Of a stretch of 64,000 bases of DNA, positions 35,661 through 44,800 are shown piece after piece (positions within the stretch are counted from its first letter, which is position 1; each line of letters opens with the position of its first letter). Under the pieces are notes generated by a model, which saw only the letters and a list, made by a program, of their open reading frames with translations, was not told the origin of the DNA and made no database searches. The translations under genes and the position numbers were made by a program. Where the stretch lies: NCBI GenBank assembly GCA_017853575.1, contig JAFMJI010000008.1:1-64000 (forward strand), written 5' to 3'. This DNA comes from Chitinophagaceae bacterium (GTDB taxonomy: Bacteria; Bacteroidota; Bacteroidia; Chitinophagales; Chitinophagaceae).

Positions 35661-36893
35661 TTGAAACTCTCTTTTTACATCTCTAAAAAACTGATATCAG
35701 CTCCTCAAAAGGCTTTTTCGGCGTTGATCATGCGCATCAGTATCATTGCAACTGCAGTAAGTGTTGCAGCAATGATAGTAGCCTCATCCTTTGTGAATGG
35801 ATTTCAACATGTAGTTGCAGAAAAGATTTATTCTTTTTGGGGACATCTTCGAATTGAACATTATGAACCACTGCGTTCCACCAATGCAGAGGCAGCATTG
35901 ATCGAAAAAAATGATTCCCTTGAAAATTTTTTACAAAAATATTCTAACATTAAAACCATTGCCCCTTTTGTAACGCATTCAGCAATTTTAAGCGCAAACG
36001 GAACTATTGAGGGTGTGATGATCAAAGGAATATCTTCCAGTTACCCACCAGAAAATCTCAGCAAGTATTTAAAAAAAGGGAGCATTCCAAATTGGAAAGA
36101 CTCAGCACAACTTCAGCAAATACTTCTCTCTACAACCATTGCTAGTCAACTGAAGACAAAAGTTGGTTCCTCCATATTGGTAAATTTCATATCGAAAAAT
36201 GGCGCATCACCTAGGGTACGCAAGATGATCGTTGCTGGCCTATATAGTACCGGAATCGATATTTATGACCAGGCCTATGCAATTGGTAATTTGGAGTACC
36301 TAAATAAAATCAATCAAATTCCTGTTAGCTCGATAAACGGATACGAAATCCAACTGAAAGAAACTTCGCAGATGGATCAAACCGCAAATCAGATTTTCAC
36401 CTTTCTGCCCATTGGATGGAATGCCATTACTATCAAGGACCTTTCTCCTGAAATATTTGACTGGCTTGCATTGCAGGATACAAATAAATATATATTTCTT
36501 GGACTGATGCTGGTTGTTGCTATCATCAACTTGATCACTTGCTTAATCATTCTATTACTGGAAAGAACCAATATGATTGCAGTTTTAAAATCACTTGGTG
36601 CAAGAGACAAGCTGGTACAAAGCATTTTTATATACTATGGAAGCTGGATTGCATCAATTGGAATTTTATCTGGAGGAATACTGGGTGTTTTATTATGTCT
36701 AGTTCAACAAAAATGGCCATTTATTAAATTAAACGAAGAAATTTATTATGTCAGCACAGCTCCAGTACAGTTAAATGCAATTCAAGTTATTGCAATTGTA
36801 GTAGGAACTTTTCTCATAAGCATGATGATCTTGTTGCTTCCCTCAGCAATCAGCAGAAAGATCAATGTTTCGAAAACACTCCAGTTCAAATAG
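35661..36893 (+). CDS. ABC transporter permease, LolC/LolE-like
   Basis: An inner-membrane protein with one N-terminal membrane helix (about residues 26-46), a large periplasmic MacB-like domain, and three C-terminal helices in an FtsX domain, the layout of LolC/LolE lipoprotein-releasing subunits. I chose a TTG start that gives MKLSFYISKKLIS, typical for these proteins; the frame could begin 33 bases earlier at another TTG. No ATP-binding gene lies nearby, so the lolD-like partner must be elsewhere. Its stop TAG abuts the stop of the converging methyltransferase, forming TAGCTA. Confidence 0.82.
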   Translation: MKLSFYISKKLISAPQKAFSALIMRISIIATAVSVAAMIVASSFVNGFQHVVAEKIYSFWGHLRIEHYEPLRSTNAEAALIEKNDSLENFLQKYSNIKTIAPFVTHSAILSANGTIEGVMIKGISSSYPPENLSKYLKKGSIPNWKDSAQLQQILLSTTIASQLKTKVGSSILVNFISKNGASPRVRKMIVAGLYSTGIDIYDQAYAIGNLEYLNKINQIPVSSINGYEIQLKETSQMDQTANQIFTFLPIGWNAITIKDLSPEIFDWLALQDTNKYIFLGLMLVVAIINLITCLIILLLERTNMIAVLKSLGARDKLVQSIFIYYGSWIASIGILSGGILGVLLCLVQQKWPFIKLNEEIYYVSTAPVQLNAIQVIAIVVGTFLISMMILLLPSAISRKINVSKTLQFK

Positions 36894-37634
36894 CTATTTC
36901 TTAACTACCGATAATATAATGGATGTTGCAATAGCGGCATTCAAAGACTCTGCCTTACCGTGTTTGGGAATAGTAATGCGTTGATTTGTCAATGCAAGAA
37001 TTTCATCTGAAATACCAACAGACTCATTCCCGATCACGATGAAGCAGTTTGAAGCGATGGATGCTTCATGAATGGAAATACCATTCAAAACTGCAGCGTA
37101 TACTGGGAAATCTGCATGCATAATAAGAAAGTCAGTTAATGCTGTATAAAAAACATTTACCCTCAATATACTTCCCATTGCAGATTGAACAACTTTGGCA
37201 TTGAAAACATCAACCGTATCGGGTGAACATATGATGTTTTTGATTCCAAACCAGTCACATGTTCTAATGATGGTTCCGAGATTTCCAGGATCTTGAATAT
37301 GATCAAGTACTATGGTAACTCCATTGAAAATTTGTGTTTTAATATCAATTTTTGGTAACTCAACCAAAGCAATGACTTGCTGAGGTGTTTTTTGAGAAGA
37401 AATTTTTTGAAGTTCAAAATCTTCAATTATACTTATGGCAATATCAGATGGGATTGATTGTTTGTGAATGAACTCCCATTCCTTTACTGCATATAATTTT
37501 TTTATGGCTTGATTCGCTTCTTTCAGCAACTCCTTTACCATTTTAACACCCTCAACCGGAAAGAGCTGCTCCTGTTCTCTAAATTTTTTATGGGATAAAC
37601 TTTGAATATATTTGATGTCTGATTTACTGAGCAT
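36894..37634 (-). CDS. TrmH-family (SPOUT) RNA 2'-O-methyltransferase
   Basis: A 246-residue SPOUT methyltransferase. The N-terminal substrate-binding domain (about 1-95) is followed by the catalytic knot with its motifs DHIQDPGNLGTIIRTCDWFG, FIVIGNESVGIS and IPKHGKAESLNAAIATSI. It transfers methyl from SAM to a ribose in rRNA or tRNA; whether it matches RlmB or another member cannot be decided. It is divergent from the TamL-like gene with 21 bases between starts, a pairing that recurs in the phylum as far as I recall. Confidence 0.88.
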   Translation of the reverse strand: MLSKSDIKYIQSLSHKKFREQEQLFPVEGVKMVKELLKEANQAIKKLYAVKEWEFIHKQSIPSDIAISIIEDFELQKISSQKTPQQVIALVELPKIDIKTQIFNGVTIVLDHIQDPGNLGTIIRTCDWFGIKNIICSPDTVDVFNAKVVQSAMGSILRVNVFYTALTDFLIMHADFPVYAAVLNGISIHEASIASNCFIVIGNESVGISDEILALTNQRITIPKHGKAESLNAAIATSIILSVVKK

Positions 37635-37655
37635 TTGCGGATTTAATAATATTGG

Positions 37656-40046
37656 TTGAATTACAGAATTAAATACTCTTTTTTAACAACAGTCTTCCTG
37701 ACACTGTTCGTAGTGTCTTGCACTGTGGTTAAGAAAGCACCAAAGGGAGCATTCCATTTCGAAAATAACATAAAATTTGATGGCAGTATAACAAAGGACC
37801 AAGAGACCGAACTAAAAAATAACTTATTTACTCAAATTGAAGACAGTGTTCAAATAAGGGTGGCTTCAAAAATCCCCTGGCCCTCCTTCCCCTTTATAAT
37901 TCCAGTTCAGGTAATTGAGAAACCTACCGTGTTCAATAAACCTGCAGTTGATCAGTCTGTATTGAACATGAAAAACCTGATGTCAAATATTGGGTATCGT
38001 AAAGCATCTATTCAATATGATACTTCATCAGTAATATTTAAAACCCAACGTCGTGTCAAAACTCTGTTTACAGTTCAACCAGGGCCAAGGTATCTGATCG
38101 ACACATTGCTATATTCATTTAAGGATTCAATATTACAATCACTCGCAACGAAGAAGTCAGAAAATGTCATCCCTCCAAAAGGCGCACCATTTGATTTTAA
38201 CCTTATAGATGGTGAAATCAACAGGTTAACAGATATTTTTCAAAACAATGGCTTTTATAAAATAAATAAAGAAGACATTATTGCAGAAGTTGACACCAAT
38301 TATATCGAAATATATGATGTAAGCATTGACCCATTTGAAGTTGCTAGCAGATTAGCCACTATTCAAAACAGAAAAGATCAGCCAAATATTCGGGTAACGT
38401 TCATGCTGAGGCCCAATATCGACAGCAGCCATTACAGTGCCTATAGAATTGGTGGATTAACCATTTATCCTGATGTTAAAGCTGAAGATATTGTAGAAGA
38501 GCTAGACTCAACGTTTGAAAATAAGAATGAAATTAAAGTTATTTCAAAGCATCAAACTTTTAATGATGTATTCATCAGGCAAAATATTGCGATGAAACCT
38601 GGTTCCTATTTTCGAAGAGATGACTATAGTAAAACGTTGAACAATTTCAATAAACTCGGCACATGGCAAAATATTAACATTGCTAATAAAGTTGATGAAA
38701 ACAGAAAAGCAATTGATTATGTAATGAGTCTTCAGCCTACCAAGAAACAGTATTTCGGAATTGACCTTGAAGGCAGTAGCATTATAAATACATCACAATT
38801 ATCACAAATAAGCAGCGGACGGATTGGTGTTGCGACCAATTTTACTTTAAGAAACAGAAATATTGCAAAACATGCGATACAGTTAGAAAATAGTTTAAGG
38901 ACTGGAATTGAATTCAATAATTTCAGAAAAATACTTTCAGGAGAAACTTCCCTGACCAACAGAATAACCATTCCATGGCTTGTTGCGCCAGTAAGTTCAG
39001 GTGCAAAGGCTTTTTTTCAACAAGCAAAGACAATTGCATCAGCTGATTTCGCGTATATTGATCGTTTCAGGTTTTTTAATCTTAATACCTTCAATACATT
39101 TTTTGGATATGATTGGAAGCCGAATCCAAATACATCCTGGCAAATCAAACCCATCAACTTTGAGTATACCAGGTTCAAACCCGATAGTTTATTTCTTGAA
39201 TCGATCAAAAATTTTCCATTGTTACAATATACCTACAACAATGGACTGATTGTTGGAACGAACGCTTTATTTAACAGAAATGTTACTCCCAATAATTTAA
39301 ACAACAAAACCTTGATTAAATTTTATGGAGAAGGAAGTGGAGTTTTAGTAGGCGCCCTGTTTTACAATCAAACAAAACCTGGAAAATCTTTGAGTAATCT
39401 TTACAGGTATTTCAAATTTGATGCAGAGATCAAACATATCAGGATAAGAAAAGAAAACAGCACTTTATTCAGACTCTATGCTGGTGCGGGTTGGGCATTT
39501 ACAACAGGTTCAAGAAAAGGCCAGGTTTCTCTTCCATTCTTTAAAAGTTTTATTGCAGGCGGACCCAACAGTATGCGTGGATGGCCAATCCGAAAACTTG
39601 GAATTGGATCAAATATCTTTTATGATACAGTGGCAAATGGAACGTTCAATGATAAGTATGCCGACATACAATTGGAGGGAAATATAGAACACAGGTTCAA
39701 CCTTTTCCCTTTCTATGGTTTCATGATGAGGGGTGCAGTATTCACAGATATCGGTAATATTTGGTTTAGAAATGATTTGGATGGTGGACTGAAGAATGCA
39801 GGTTTTAAATTGAATAGATTGGGCAGAGATTTGGCGGTGGCAAGTGGCGTAGGCGCAAGAGTTGACTTCAATTATTTTCTGTTAAGATTTGATCTTGGAT
39901 TTCCTATAAAAGATCCGAGATACAGCCCAGACAACAAAGGAAATTCAAATATTGAAAGATTTTTTACACCCAAGTATGGTGGATGGTTTGTAAATGGTGT
40001 ATGGCACAAACCCAGCTTTCAGTTTGCCATTGGATATCCTTTCTAG
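37656..40046 (+). CDS. BamA/TamA-family outer-membrane lipoprotein (TamL-like)
   Basis: The 796-residue protein begins at a TTG; this is the only start that includes the lipoprotein signal peptide, with lipobox FVVSC and the modified Cys at residue 22. POTRA-type repeats fill about residues 90-365, and the C-terminal barrel (about 400-796) has the family's FKSFIAGGPNSMRGWPIRKLG motif, the VRGF-type loop. A lipid-anchored TamA-like protein is a Bacteroidota peculiarity known as TamL, thought to work with TamB in outer-membrane assembly or lipid transport. TamB is not next to it here. It abuts the converging YkgJ gene. Confidence 0.86.
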   Translation: MNYRIKYSFLTTVFLTLFVVSCTVVKKAPKGAFHFENNIKFDGSITKDQETELKNNLFTQIEDSVQIRVASKIPWPSFPFIIPVQVIEKPTVFNKPAVDQSVLNMKNLMSNIGYRKASIQYDTSSVIFKTQRRVKTLFTVQPGPRYLIDTLLYSFKDSILQSLATKKSENVIPPKGAPFDFNLIDGEINRLTDIFQNNGFYKINKEDIIAEVDTNYIEIYDVSIDPFEVASRLATIQNRKDQPNIRVTFMLRPNIDSSHYSAYRIGGLTIYPDVKAEDIVEELDSTFENKNEIKVISKHQTFNDVFIRQNIAMKPGSYFRRDDYSKTLNNFNKLGTWQNINIANKVDENRKAIDYVMSLQPTKKQYFGIDLEGSSIINTSQLSQISSGRIGVATNFTLRNRNIAKHAIQLENSLRTGIEFNNFRKILSGETSLTNRITIPWLVAPVSSGAKAFFQQAKTIASADFAYIDRFRFFNLNTFNTFFGYDWKPNPNTSWQIKPINFEYTRFKPDSLFLESIKNFPLLQYTYNNGLIVGTNALFNRNVTPNNLNNKTLIKFYGEGSGVLVGALFYNQTKPGKSLSNLYRYFKFDAEIKHIRIRKENSTLFRLYAGAGWAFTTGSRKGQVSLPFFKSFIAGGPNSMRGWPIRKLGIGSNIFYDTVANGTFNDKYADIQLEGNIEHRFNLFPFYGFMMRGAVFTDIGNIWFRNDLDGGLKNAGFKLNRLGRDLAVASGVGARVDFNYFLLRFDLGFPIKDPRYSPDNKGNSNIERFFTPKYGGWFVNGVWHKPSFQFAIGYPF

Positions 40047-40562
40047 TTAGTGATTTGATTTCAGCAGTTCCTGCATTTTGGTAACCATTGAATACGTTGC
40101 AGGACAATATTCAATATTCTGATGATGTACGTGCATATAATCAACCATTTTCTTTTTGGTCAGGTGTGGAAATCCAGCACAATCAGCAGGTCGTATACTA
40201 TAAATAGAGCAGTAATTTGTTTTGAGGTCTAAAAACTGACAAGGTGTTTGTTTATTCATCCAATCACCATTGCGATCCTTATATAACCATTTTTTCTTGA
40301 ATTGATCAGGAGTTTGTTTGAAATGGGATGCAATTCGTTTGATGTCCTCGCCAGTAAAAGTTGGCGTCATTGTTCTGCAACAATTAGAACATTTAAGGCA
40401 ATCCACCTCTTTCCACACTTCCTTATCAACCATTGCTGCAATATTATCGAGTCCCTTGGGCGGCCTATTTTTCAATCTGGTTAGAAAATTTCTAAGTGAT
40501 TTTTTATTCTTTGCTGCTTTGATTTTGAAAGACTTGAAACTGAACTCAATTGCTTTTACCAC
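40047..40562 (-). CDS. YkgJ-family cysteine cluster protein
   Basis: A 171-residue cytoplasmic protein with the zinc- or iron-chelating YkgJ motif: CLKCSNCCRT near residue 55, then CQFLDLKTNYCSIYSIRPADCAGFPH about 50 residues later. Eight or so Cys probably bind a metal or an Fe-S cluster. The biochemical role is unknown. The start is a GTG with no better ATG near it. It is divergent from xerD. Confidence 0.85.
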   Translation of the reverse strand: MVKAIEFSFKSFKIKAAKNKKSLRNFLTRLKNRPPKGLDNIAAMVDKEVWKEVDCLKCSNCCRTMTPTFTGEDIKRIASHFKQTPDQFKKKWLYKDRNGDWMNKQTPCQFLDLKTNYCSIYSIRPADCAGFPHLTKKKMVDYMHVHHQNIEYCPATYSMVTKMQELLKSNH

Positions 40563-40637
40563 AAGAAGAATTTAATTATTAAATTGAGTCGCGAATTTAG
40601 TCGATTATTCCTAATAAAGAAACTTAGTTGCGCTCAA

Positions 40638-41549
40638 ATGTGGGAAGCATACAAGAAAGGATTCTTGGTTCATCTGCAATTGGAAAAATCACTTTCCATG
40701 AATACCATCCAGGCATATGGCTTGGATTTGGAAAAACTGATTCAATTCATTGAGATAAAAGGACAAAAAAAAGAACCTGATCAAGTAACATTGCAGGATC
40801 TGCAGGAGTATATCAAGTGGATTGCCGAATTGGGCATGAGTGAAAGATCACAGGCGCGAATAATTTCAGGAATAAAATCATTTTATAAGTATTGTCTGCA
40901 GGAGGAAATAACGAAAAAAGATCCAACAGAACTTCTTTCCTCTCCCAAACTCAAAAGAGCATTGCCAGACACACTTACATTTGAAGAAATTGAATCTATT
41001 ATTCATCAAATCGATTTGAGCAAACCTGAAGGGATGAGAAACAAGGCAATGCTGGAAACCCTTTATAGTTGTGGAATGCGCGTCAGTGAAATCATCAACT
41101 TAAAAAAATCAAATCTGTATCTGGACATAGGTTTTGTACGGGTAATTGGAAAAGGCGATAAAGAGAGATTGATTCCCATCGGTACAGCAGCTGTCAAATA
41201 CTTACAAATTTATCTTCAGGAAGTGCGTGTCCATATTGCAATATCTAAAGGTGCCGAAGACATCGTTTTTCTCAATCGAAGAGGTAGTAAGCTTTCAAGG
41301 GTAATGGTGTTTTATATCATTAAGGAGTTGGTACAAAAAGCCAATATTCAAAAAAATATTTCACCTCATACTTTCAGACATTCATTTGCAACACATCTTG
41401 TTGAAGGAGGGGCTGATTTGAGGGCAGTTCAGGAAATGCTCGGACACGAGAGTATCACCACCACTGAAATATACACGCACTTGGATAGAAACTTCCTCAG
41501 AGAGACATTAAAAAAATTTCATCCGGGTTTCAAAGAATTGAACAATTGA
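40638..41549 (+). CDS. xerD: Tyrosine recombinase XerD
   Basis: The enzyme resolves chromosome dimers at dif with its XerC partner. With the ATG chosen the protein has 303 residues. The catalytic set is complete: Arg148 (CGMRVSE), Lys172 (GKGDKER), His244 and Arg247 (HTFRHSF), His270 (LGHES) and the nucleophile Tyr279 (TEIYTH). The SAM-like N-terminal domain spans about 1-95. A TTG 54 bases upstream is in frame but adds residues outside the family pattern. No integrase-type neighbours or att-like repeats are seen, so it is the housekeeping enzyme. Confidence 0.92.
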   Translation: MWEAYKKGFLVHLQLEKSLSMNTIQAYGLDLEKLIQFIEIKGQKKEPDQVTLQDLQEYIKWIAELGMSERSQARIISGIKSFYKYCLQEEITKKDPTELLSSPKLKRALPDTLTFEEIESIIHQIDLSKPEGMRNKAMLETLYSCGMRVSEIINLKKSNLYLDIGFVRVIGKGDKERLIPIGTAAVKYLQIYLQEVRVHIAISKGAEDIVFLNRRGSKLSRVMVFYIIKELVQKANIQKNISPHTFRHSFATHLVEGGADLRAVQEMLGHESITTTEIYTHLDRNFLRETLKKFHPGFKELNN

Positions 41550-41577
41550 TGATAATTTGTCTCATTTGATTAATTTG
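41546..41577 (+). promoter_or_regulatory. Candidate promoter of the DUF2911 gene
   Basis: TTG (41546-41548) and TTAATTTG (41570-41577, seven of eight matches to TAnnTTTG) are 21 bases apart, upstream of the start at 41594. Confidence 0.4.
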
Positions 41578-41593
41578 CAAAAAAATTGACCGT

Positions 41594-42427
41594 ATGAAAA
41601 AAATAATCGTAGCGCTGTCTTTGATCAGTTTTATTGTTTCAGCACAGGGACAATCATTAAGAGTACCCGCTCCTTCTACAACACAAACTGTAAAGCAGGA
41701 GTTCGGATTAGGATCAATTGAACTCTCCTACTCTAAGCCCAACATGAGAGGAAGAAATATATTTGGAGATCTTGTTCCATTTGGAGCAGTTTGGCGCACA
41801 GGAGCAAACAATGCGACAACGCTCACTTTCAGTGATGAAGTGAATATTGGCGGAACGAAAATACCGGCAGGAAAATATGGCTTGCTTTCTATCCCTGGTG
41901 CAAGCGAGTGGACCATCATCATTTCAAAACAAACAGATGTAACCTCACCATCTGCATACCAGCAAAATATGGATGTAGTGAGATTGAATGTTCCAGCTGT
42001 TTCGCTTCCTTTTGCAATAGAATCTTTTATGATTACGTTTGAAAAAATAAGAAGCAACGAATTGGAATTGATGATCCTTTGGGATCAAACCATGGTTAGT
42101 TTTCCGATCAAAGCGGATATTGACAGCAAAATCATGACTCAGATAGATAATCTGATTAACAATGATACCAAGCCGTATTACAATGCAGCAATGTACTATA
42201 TGGACAACGGGAAAGACCTTAATAAAGCTGCTTCATGGCTGGAAGAGGCTACAAATCAAACACCCAATGCATATTGGGTATGGTATCAAAAGGCAAGATG
42301 CCTATCGATGATAGGTAAAAAAGCAGAAGCAAAAGTTGCATCCAGCAAATCACTTGAGTTGGCCAAGGCAGCAAAAAATCCAGATTATGTTACACTGAAT
42401 GAGAAACTTCAAGCAAGCTTAAAATAA
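41594..42427 (+). CDS. Exported DUF2911 protein with a helical C-terminal region
   Basis: The 277-residue product has a signal peptide ending SAQGQ (residue 20). The DUF2911 domain covers about 25-170 with the typical SKPNMRGRNIFGDLVPFGAVWRTG stretch, of which YSKPNMRGR is diagnostic. The final 100 residues form helical pairs like a TPR unit (ASWLEEATNQTPNAYWVWYQKARCL). Function is unknown. It stands alone with its own terminator, between xerD and the converging phosphopantetheinyl transferase gene. Confidence 0.83.
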   Translation: MKKIIVALSLISFIVSAQGQSLRVPAPSTTQTVKQEFGLGSIELSYSKPNMRGRNIFGDLVPFGAVWRTGANNATTLTFSDEVNIGGTKIPAGKYGLLSIPGASEWTIIISKQTDVTSPSAYQQNMDVVRLNVPAVSLPFAIESFMITFEKIRSNELELMILWDQTMVSFPIKADIDSKIMTQIDNLINNDTKPYYNAAMYYMDNGKDLNKAASWLEEATNQTPNAYWVWYQKARCLSMIGKKAEAKVASSKSLELAKAAKNPDYVTLNEKLQASLK

Positions 42428-42432
42428 CAAAG

Positions 42433-42455
42433 AAGCCCCGTTGAGGGGCTTTTTT
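42433..42455. terminator. Terminator shared by the DUF2911 and phosphopantetheinyl transferase genes
   Basis: The stem AAGCCCC / GGGGCTT with a five-base loop is followed by a six-base T-run on the plus strand, five bases after the DUF2911 stop. The minus-strand gene ends within it. Confidence 0.85.
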
Positions 42456-43074
42456 ATTTACAGAGTAAAGTCATCCAAATATTTTCATAACGAATGTAAT
42501 TCAGCCTAAAAACCATATTGGATATCTTTGCAAATTTCATTGCAGCGGTTCCCTCATCATCCCTATTAAATTCAACGATCTGAATCTCACGTGAAAAATC
42601 CACACTTCCTTTCCCCCACCATTTATACATGGTTTCTTTGAGTGACCAGAACAAGGTTGAATAAACAACACGATGTTGCGCTCCAGCTGATGCCAACAGA
42701 TTTAATTCATGGTCGTTTAAGAATTTTTTTTCAATTTTTAATACTCGCTCATGAATAGGTTCAATATCAATTCCAACCTCATTTTTGTCTGAAATTATTG
42801 CCGCAGAAAAGCCGTTACAATGAGAGAGTGAAAATTTTAATTCATTGTTTCTTAGAACTGGTTTTCCACCTTCAAGTATTTCCACCTGATTGAACGGAAA
42901 GTTTTCGTGCACTGTTTGCAAGGCCATTCTTGCAGCAAGTTGTTGTTTTGCTCTTTCTTGGTTAGCGGCATTTGATCTATAATTAATTGCAGATTCAAAA
43001 AAAGGAATATCTTCTTCGATCTTCCAGAGTCCCAACTGAAACGCATCTCCCTCCTTTTGATAAACCAGTGGCAT
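42454..43074 (-). CDS. 4'-phosphopantetheinyl transferase superfamily protein
   Basis: The enzyme moves the phosphopantetheine arm of CoA onto a carrier protein. Its 206 residues have the Mg-binding VGIDIEPIHERVLKI segment and the FWSLKETMYKWWGKG motif of the Sfp/AcpT superfamily, with SLSHCNGF in the CoA-binding region. The size is between AcpS (about 125) and Sfp (about 225). The acceptor carrier protein is not known; no polyketide or peptide synthase is nearby. Confidence 0.85.
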   Translation of the reverse strand: MPLVYQKEGDAFQLGLWKIEEDIPFFESAINYRSNAANQERAKQQLAARMALQTVHENFPFNQVEILEGGKPVLRNNELKFSLSHCNGFSAAIISDKNEVGIDIEPIHERVLKIEKKFLNDHELNLLASAGAQHRVVYSTLFWSLKETMYKWWGKGSVDFSREIQIVEFNRDDEGTAAMKFAKISNMVFRLNYIRYENIWMTLLCK

Positions 43075-43173
43075 GGTGTAAAATTAAGCTTTCGCTTGTT
43101 CAAACTTTGTTGAAAAAATAAATTAGAAAAATACTTATCAATGACGAATTTCGGGACGCTAAAATGTAGTGGA

Positions 43174-43710
43174 ATGATTCTATCTGACAAGCGAATTATG
43201 GAAGAGATGGAAAAGGGAACGATCAAAATCACCCCTTTTGACCCATCTTGTTTGGGTAGCAACTCTTATGATGTTCACTTAGGAAAATGCTTGGCAACAT
43301 ACAAGAATCATATTCTTGATGCCAAATCGCATAACCAAATAGAATATTTTGATATCCCTGATGATGGATTTGTACTATATCCGCATATTTTCTATCTAGG
43401 TGTAACACAGGAGTACACTGAGACACATGAGCATGTCCCATTTCTCGAAGGAAAATCATCTACTGGTAGATTGGGAATCGATATACATGCTACTGCCGGA
43501 AAGGGGGATGTAGGTTTTTGTGGAAATTGGACATTGGAGATTTCTGTTAAGCAGCCAGTGAAAGTCTATCATGGTATGCCAATTGGGCAATTGATTTATT
43601 TCCCTGTTGAAGGCGAAATTGCGATAAAGTACAATCAGAAAAAGAACGCCAAATACGCTGGACAGCCAGACAGGCCCATCGAAAGCATGATGTGGAAGAA
43701 TAAGTTCTAG
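43174..43710 (+). CDS. dcd: dCTP deaminase
   Basis: It deaminates dCTP to dUTP, feeding dTTP synthesis. I start at the ATG that gives MILSDKRIMEEMEKG, the family's standard N-terminus, for 178 residues; an ATG 33 bases earlier would add 11 unusual residues. FLEGKSSTGRLGIDIHATAG and GFCGNWTLEI, with the catalytic Glu, are conserved, as is the C-terminal SMMWKNKF. The enzyme is a cytoplasmic trimer. It is divergent from the phosphopantetheinyl transferase gene. Confidence 0.93.
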   Translation: MILSDKRIMEEMEKGTIKITPFDPSCLGSNSYDVHLGKCLATYKNHILDAKSHNQIEYFDIPDDGFVLYPHIFYLGVTQEYTETHEHVPFLEGKSSTGRLGIDIHATAGKGDVGFCGNWTLEISVKQPVKVYHGMPIGQLIYFPVEGEIAIKYNQKKNAKYAGQPDRPIESMMWKNKF

Positions 43711-43734
43711 GCTCCTGCAATTTCGATAATACCC

Positions 43735-43762
43735 TACATTTGATGAAGCAAGTCATCAAATG
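43735..43762 (+). promoter_or_regulatory. -7 element (TACATTTG) inside an inverted repeat that reaches the start codon
   Basis: TACATTTG (43735-43742) is an exact -7 match. A perfect 10-bp inverted repeat CATTTGATGA / TCATCAAATG with a six-base spacer (43737-43762) overlaps it and ends exactly with the ATG of the downstream gene. It could be an operator or, in mRNA starting upstream of it, a hairpin hiding the start codon; from the predicted start near 43746 only the right arm is transcribed, so a DNA operator is more likely. Confidence 0.5.
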
Positions 43763-44650
43763 AAAATTCTGCTTACAGGATCAAATGGAATGGTGGGCTC
43801 CAACTTATCAAAAGAGTTGAGCAACTCTGGTCATTTCGTTCTTGCAACTGGGAGAAACGAAAGAAGGCTTCCCCCAGCATATTTACACGATCATTTCCTG
43901 TATCAATCAATGGATATCCGAAACAAAGATGAAGTAATTCAAACAATTACCGGATTCAATCCTGATGTAATTATTCATGCGGCAGCAATGACACAAGTAG
44001 ATGATTGTGAACAAAATAAGATGATTAGCTACAGTACTAATGTAGATGGAACAGACAATCTTATTCAAGCTGCTGGTGAGGTGAATGCAAGGTTTTGCTA
44101 CATCTCAACCGATTTTGTTTTCAGCGGAGAGAATGGTCCTTATGTTGAAAATGATGAAACCAAGCCGGCGAACTATTATGGTATGACAAAGGAGTTGGCG
44201 GAACACCATATAATGGAAAGTGGTTTGCACTGGACGATCATTCGTACGATTTTACTTTATGGCAAGGCTGATCAGTTGAATAGAACCAATTTTATTTACT
44301 GGGTGAAAAACAATCTTGAGGCGGGAAAACATATCAATGTAGTTGCCGATCAGATAAGAACACCAACGTATATACCCGACCTTACCGCGGCGATCATCAA
44401 TAGCATAGAAAAAGGATCCAAGGGCATATACCATGTTTCTGGAAAAGATGTTTTGAGTCCCTATCAAATGGCCCTAGCTGTTGCAAATAAATTGGGATTG
44501 GATGATTCTTTCATCCACCCTGTTGATGCAAGCAGTTTCAGTCAGCTAGGCAAAAGACCCCTAAAAACAGGCTTTATCATAGACAAGGCAATTAGAGATT
44601 TGAATTATGCTCCAAAATCATTCAAAGAGGCACTCGATCTAATATTTTAA
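43760..44650 (+). CDS. RmlD-like NAD(P)-dependent sugar-nucleotide reductase
   Basis: A 296-residue extended short-chain dehydrogenase with the Rossmann motif TGSNGMVGSNLS, an active-site Tyr and Lys in YYGMTKELAE, and CYISTDFVFSGENG, which matches the dTDP-4-dehydrorhamnose reductase subgroup. It may reduce a 4-keto sugar nucleotide; no rml or capsule genes accompany it, so the substrate is uncertain. Its promoter carries the inverted repeat described separately. Confidence 0.82.
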   Translation: MKILLTGSNGMVGSNLSKELSNSGHFVLATGRNERRLPPAYLHDHFLYQSMDIRNKDEVIQTITGFNPDVIIHAAAMTQVDDCEQNKMISYSTNVDGTDNLIQAAGEVNARFCYISTDFVFSGENGPYVENDETKPANYYGMTKELAEHHIMESGLHWTIIRTILLYGKADQLNRTNFIYWVKNNLEAGKHINVVADQIRTPTYIPDLTAAIINSIEKGSKGIYHVSGKDVLSPYQMALAVANKLGLDDSFIHPVDASSFSQLGKRPLKTGFIIDKAIRDLNYAPKSFKEALDLIF

Positions 44651-44733
44651 GACCCTGATTTTCAGGCTTCCAGGATGTGGATAATCTCTCATTCAGGCTG
44701 ATGAAAAGGACCAGATTTTTCATATTTTATCGT

Positions 44734-44741
44734 TAGATTTG
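44734..44741 (+). promoter_or_regulatory. -7 promoter element (TAGATTTG) of pfkA
   Basis: An exact TAnnTTTG match 59 bases before the pfkA ATG. The remaining gap after the preceding gene holds only a 5-bp hairpin without a T-run. Confidence 0.55.
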
Positions 44742-44800
44742 CGACCGCTAACACTACTGAATCCCTTCGATACTTGCCCAAAACTTTAGATCAAGTAGAC

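Noticed and set aside
40638-41549. The tyrosine recombinase as a sign of an integrated element
   Set aside because: Sequence and length are those of housekeeping XerD; neighbours are core genes and no attachment-site repeats or phage genes are seen.
43141-43173. N-terminal extension of dCTP deaminase
   Set aside because: The internal ATG gives the family's conserved N-terminus and length; the 11 extra residues have no parallel that I know.
44654-44666. Hairpin CCTGA-TTT-TCAGG after the RmlD-like gene as a terminator
   Set aside because: Only five base pairs and no T-run follows.
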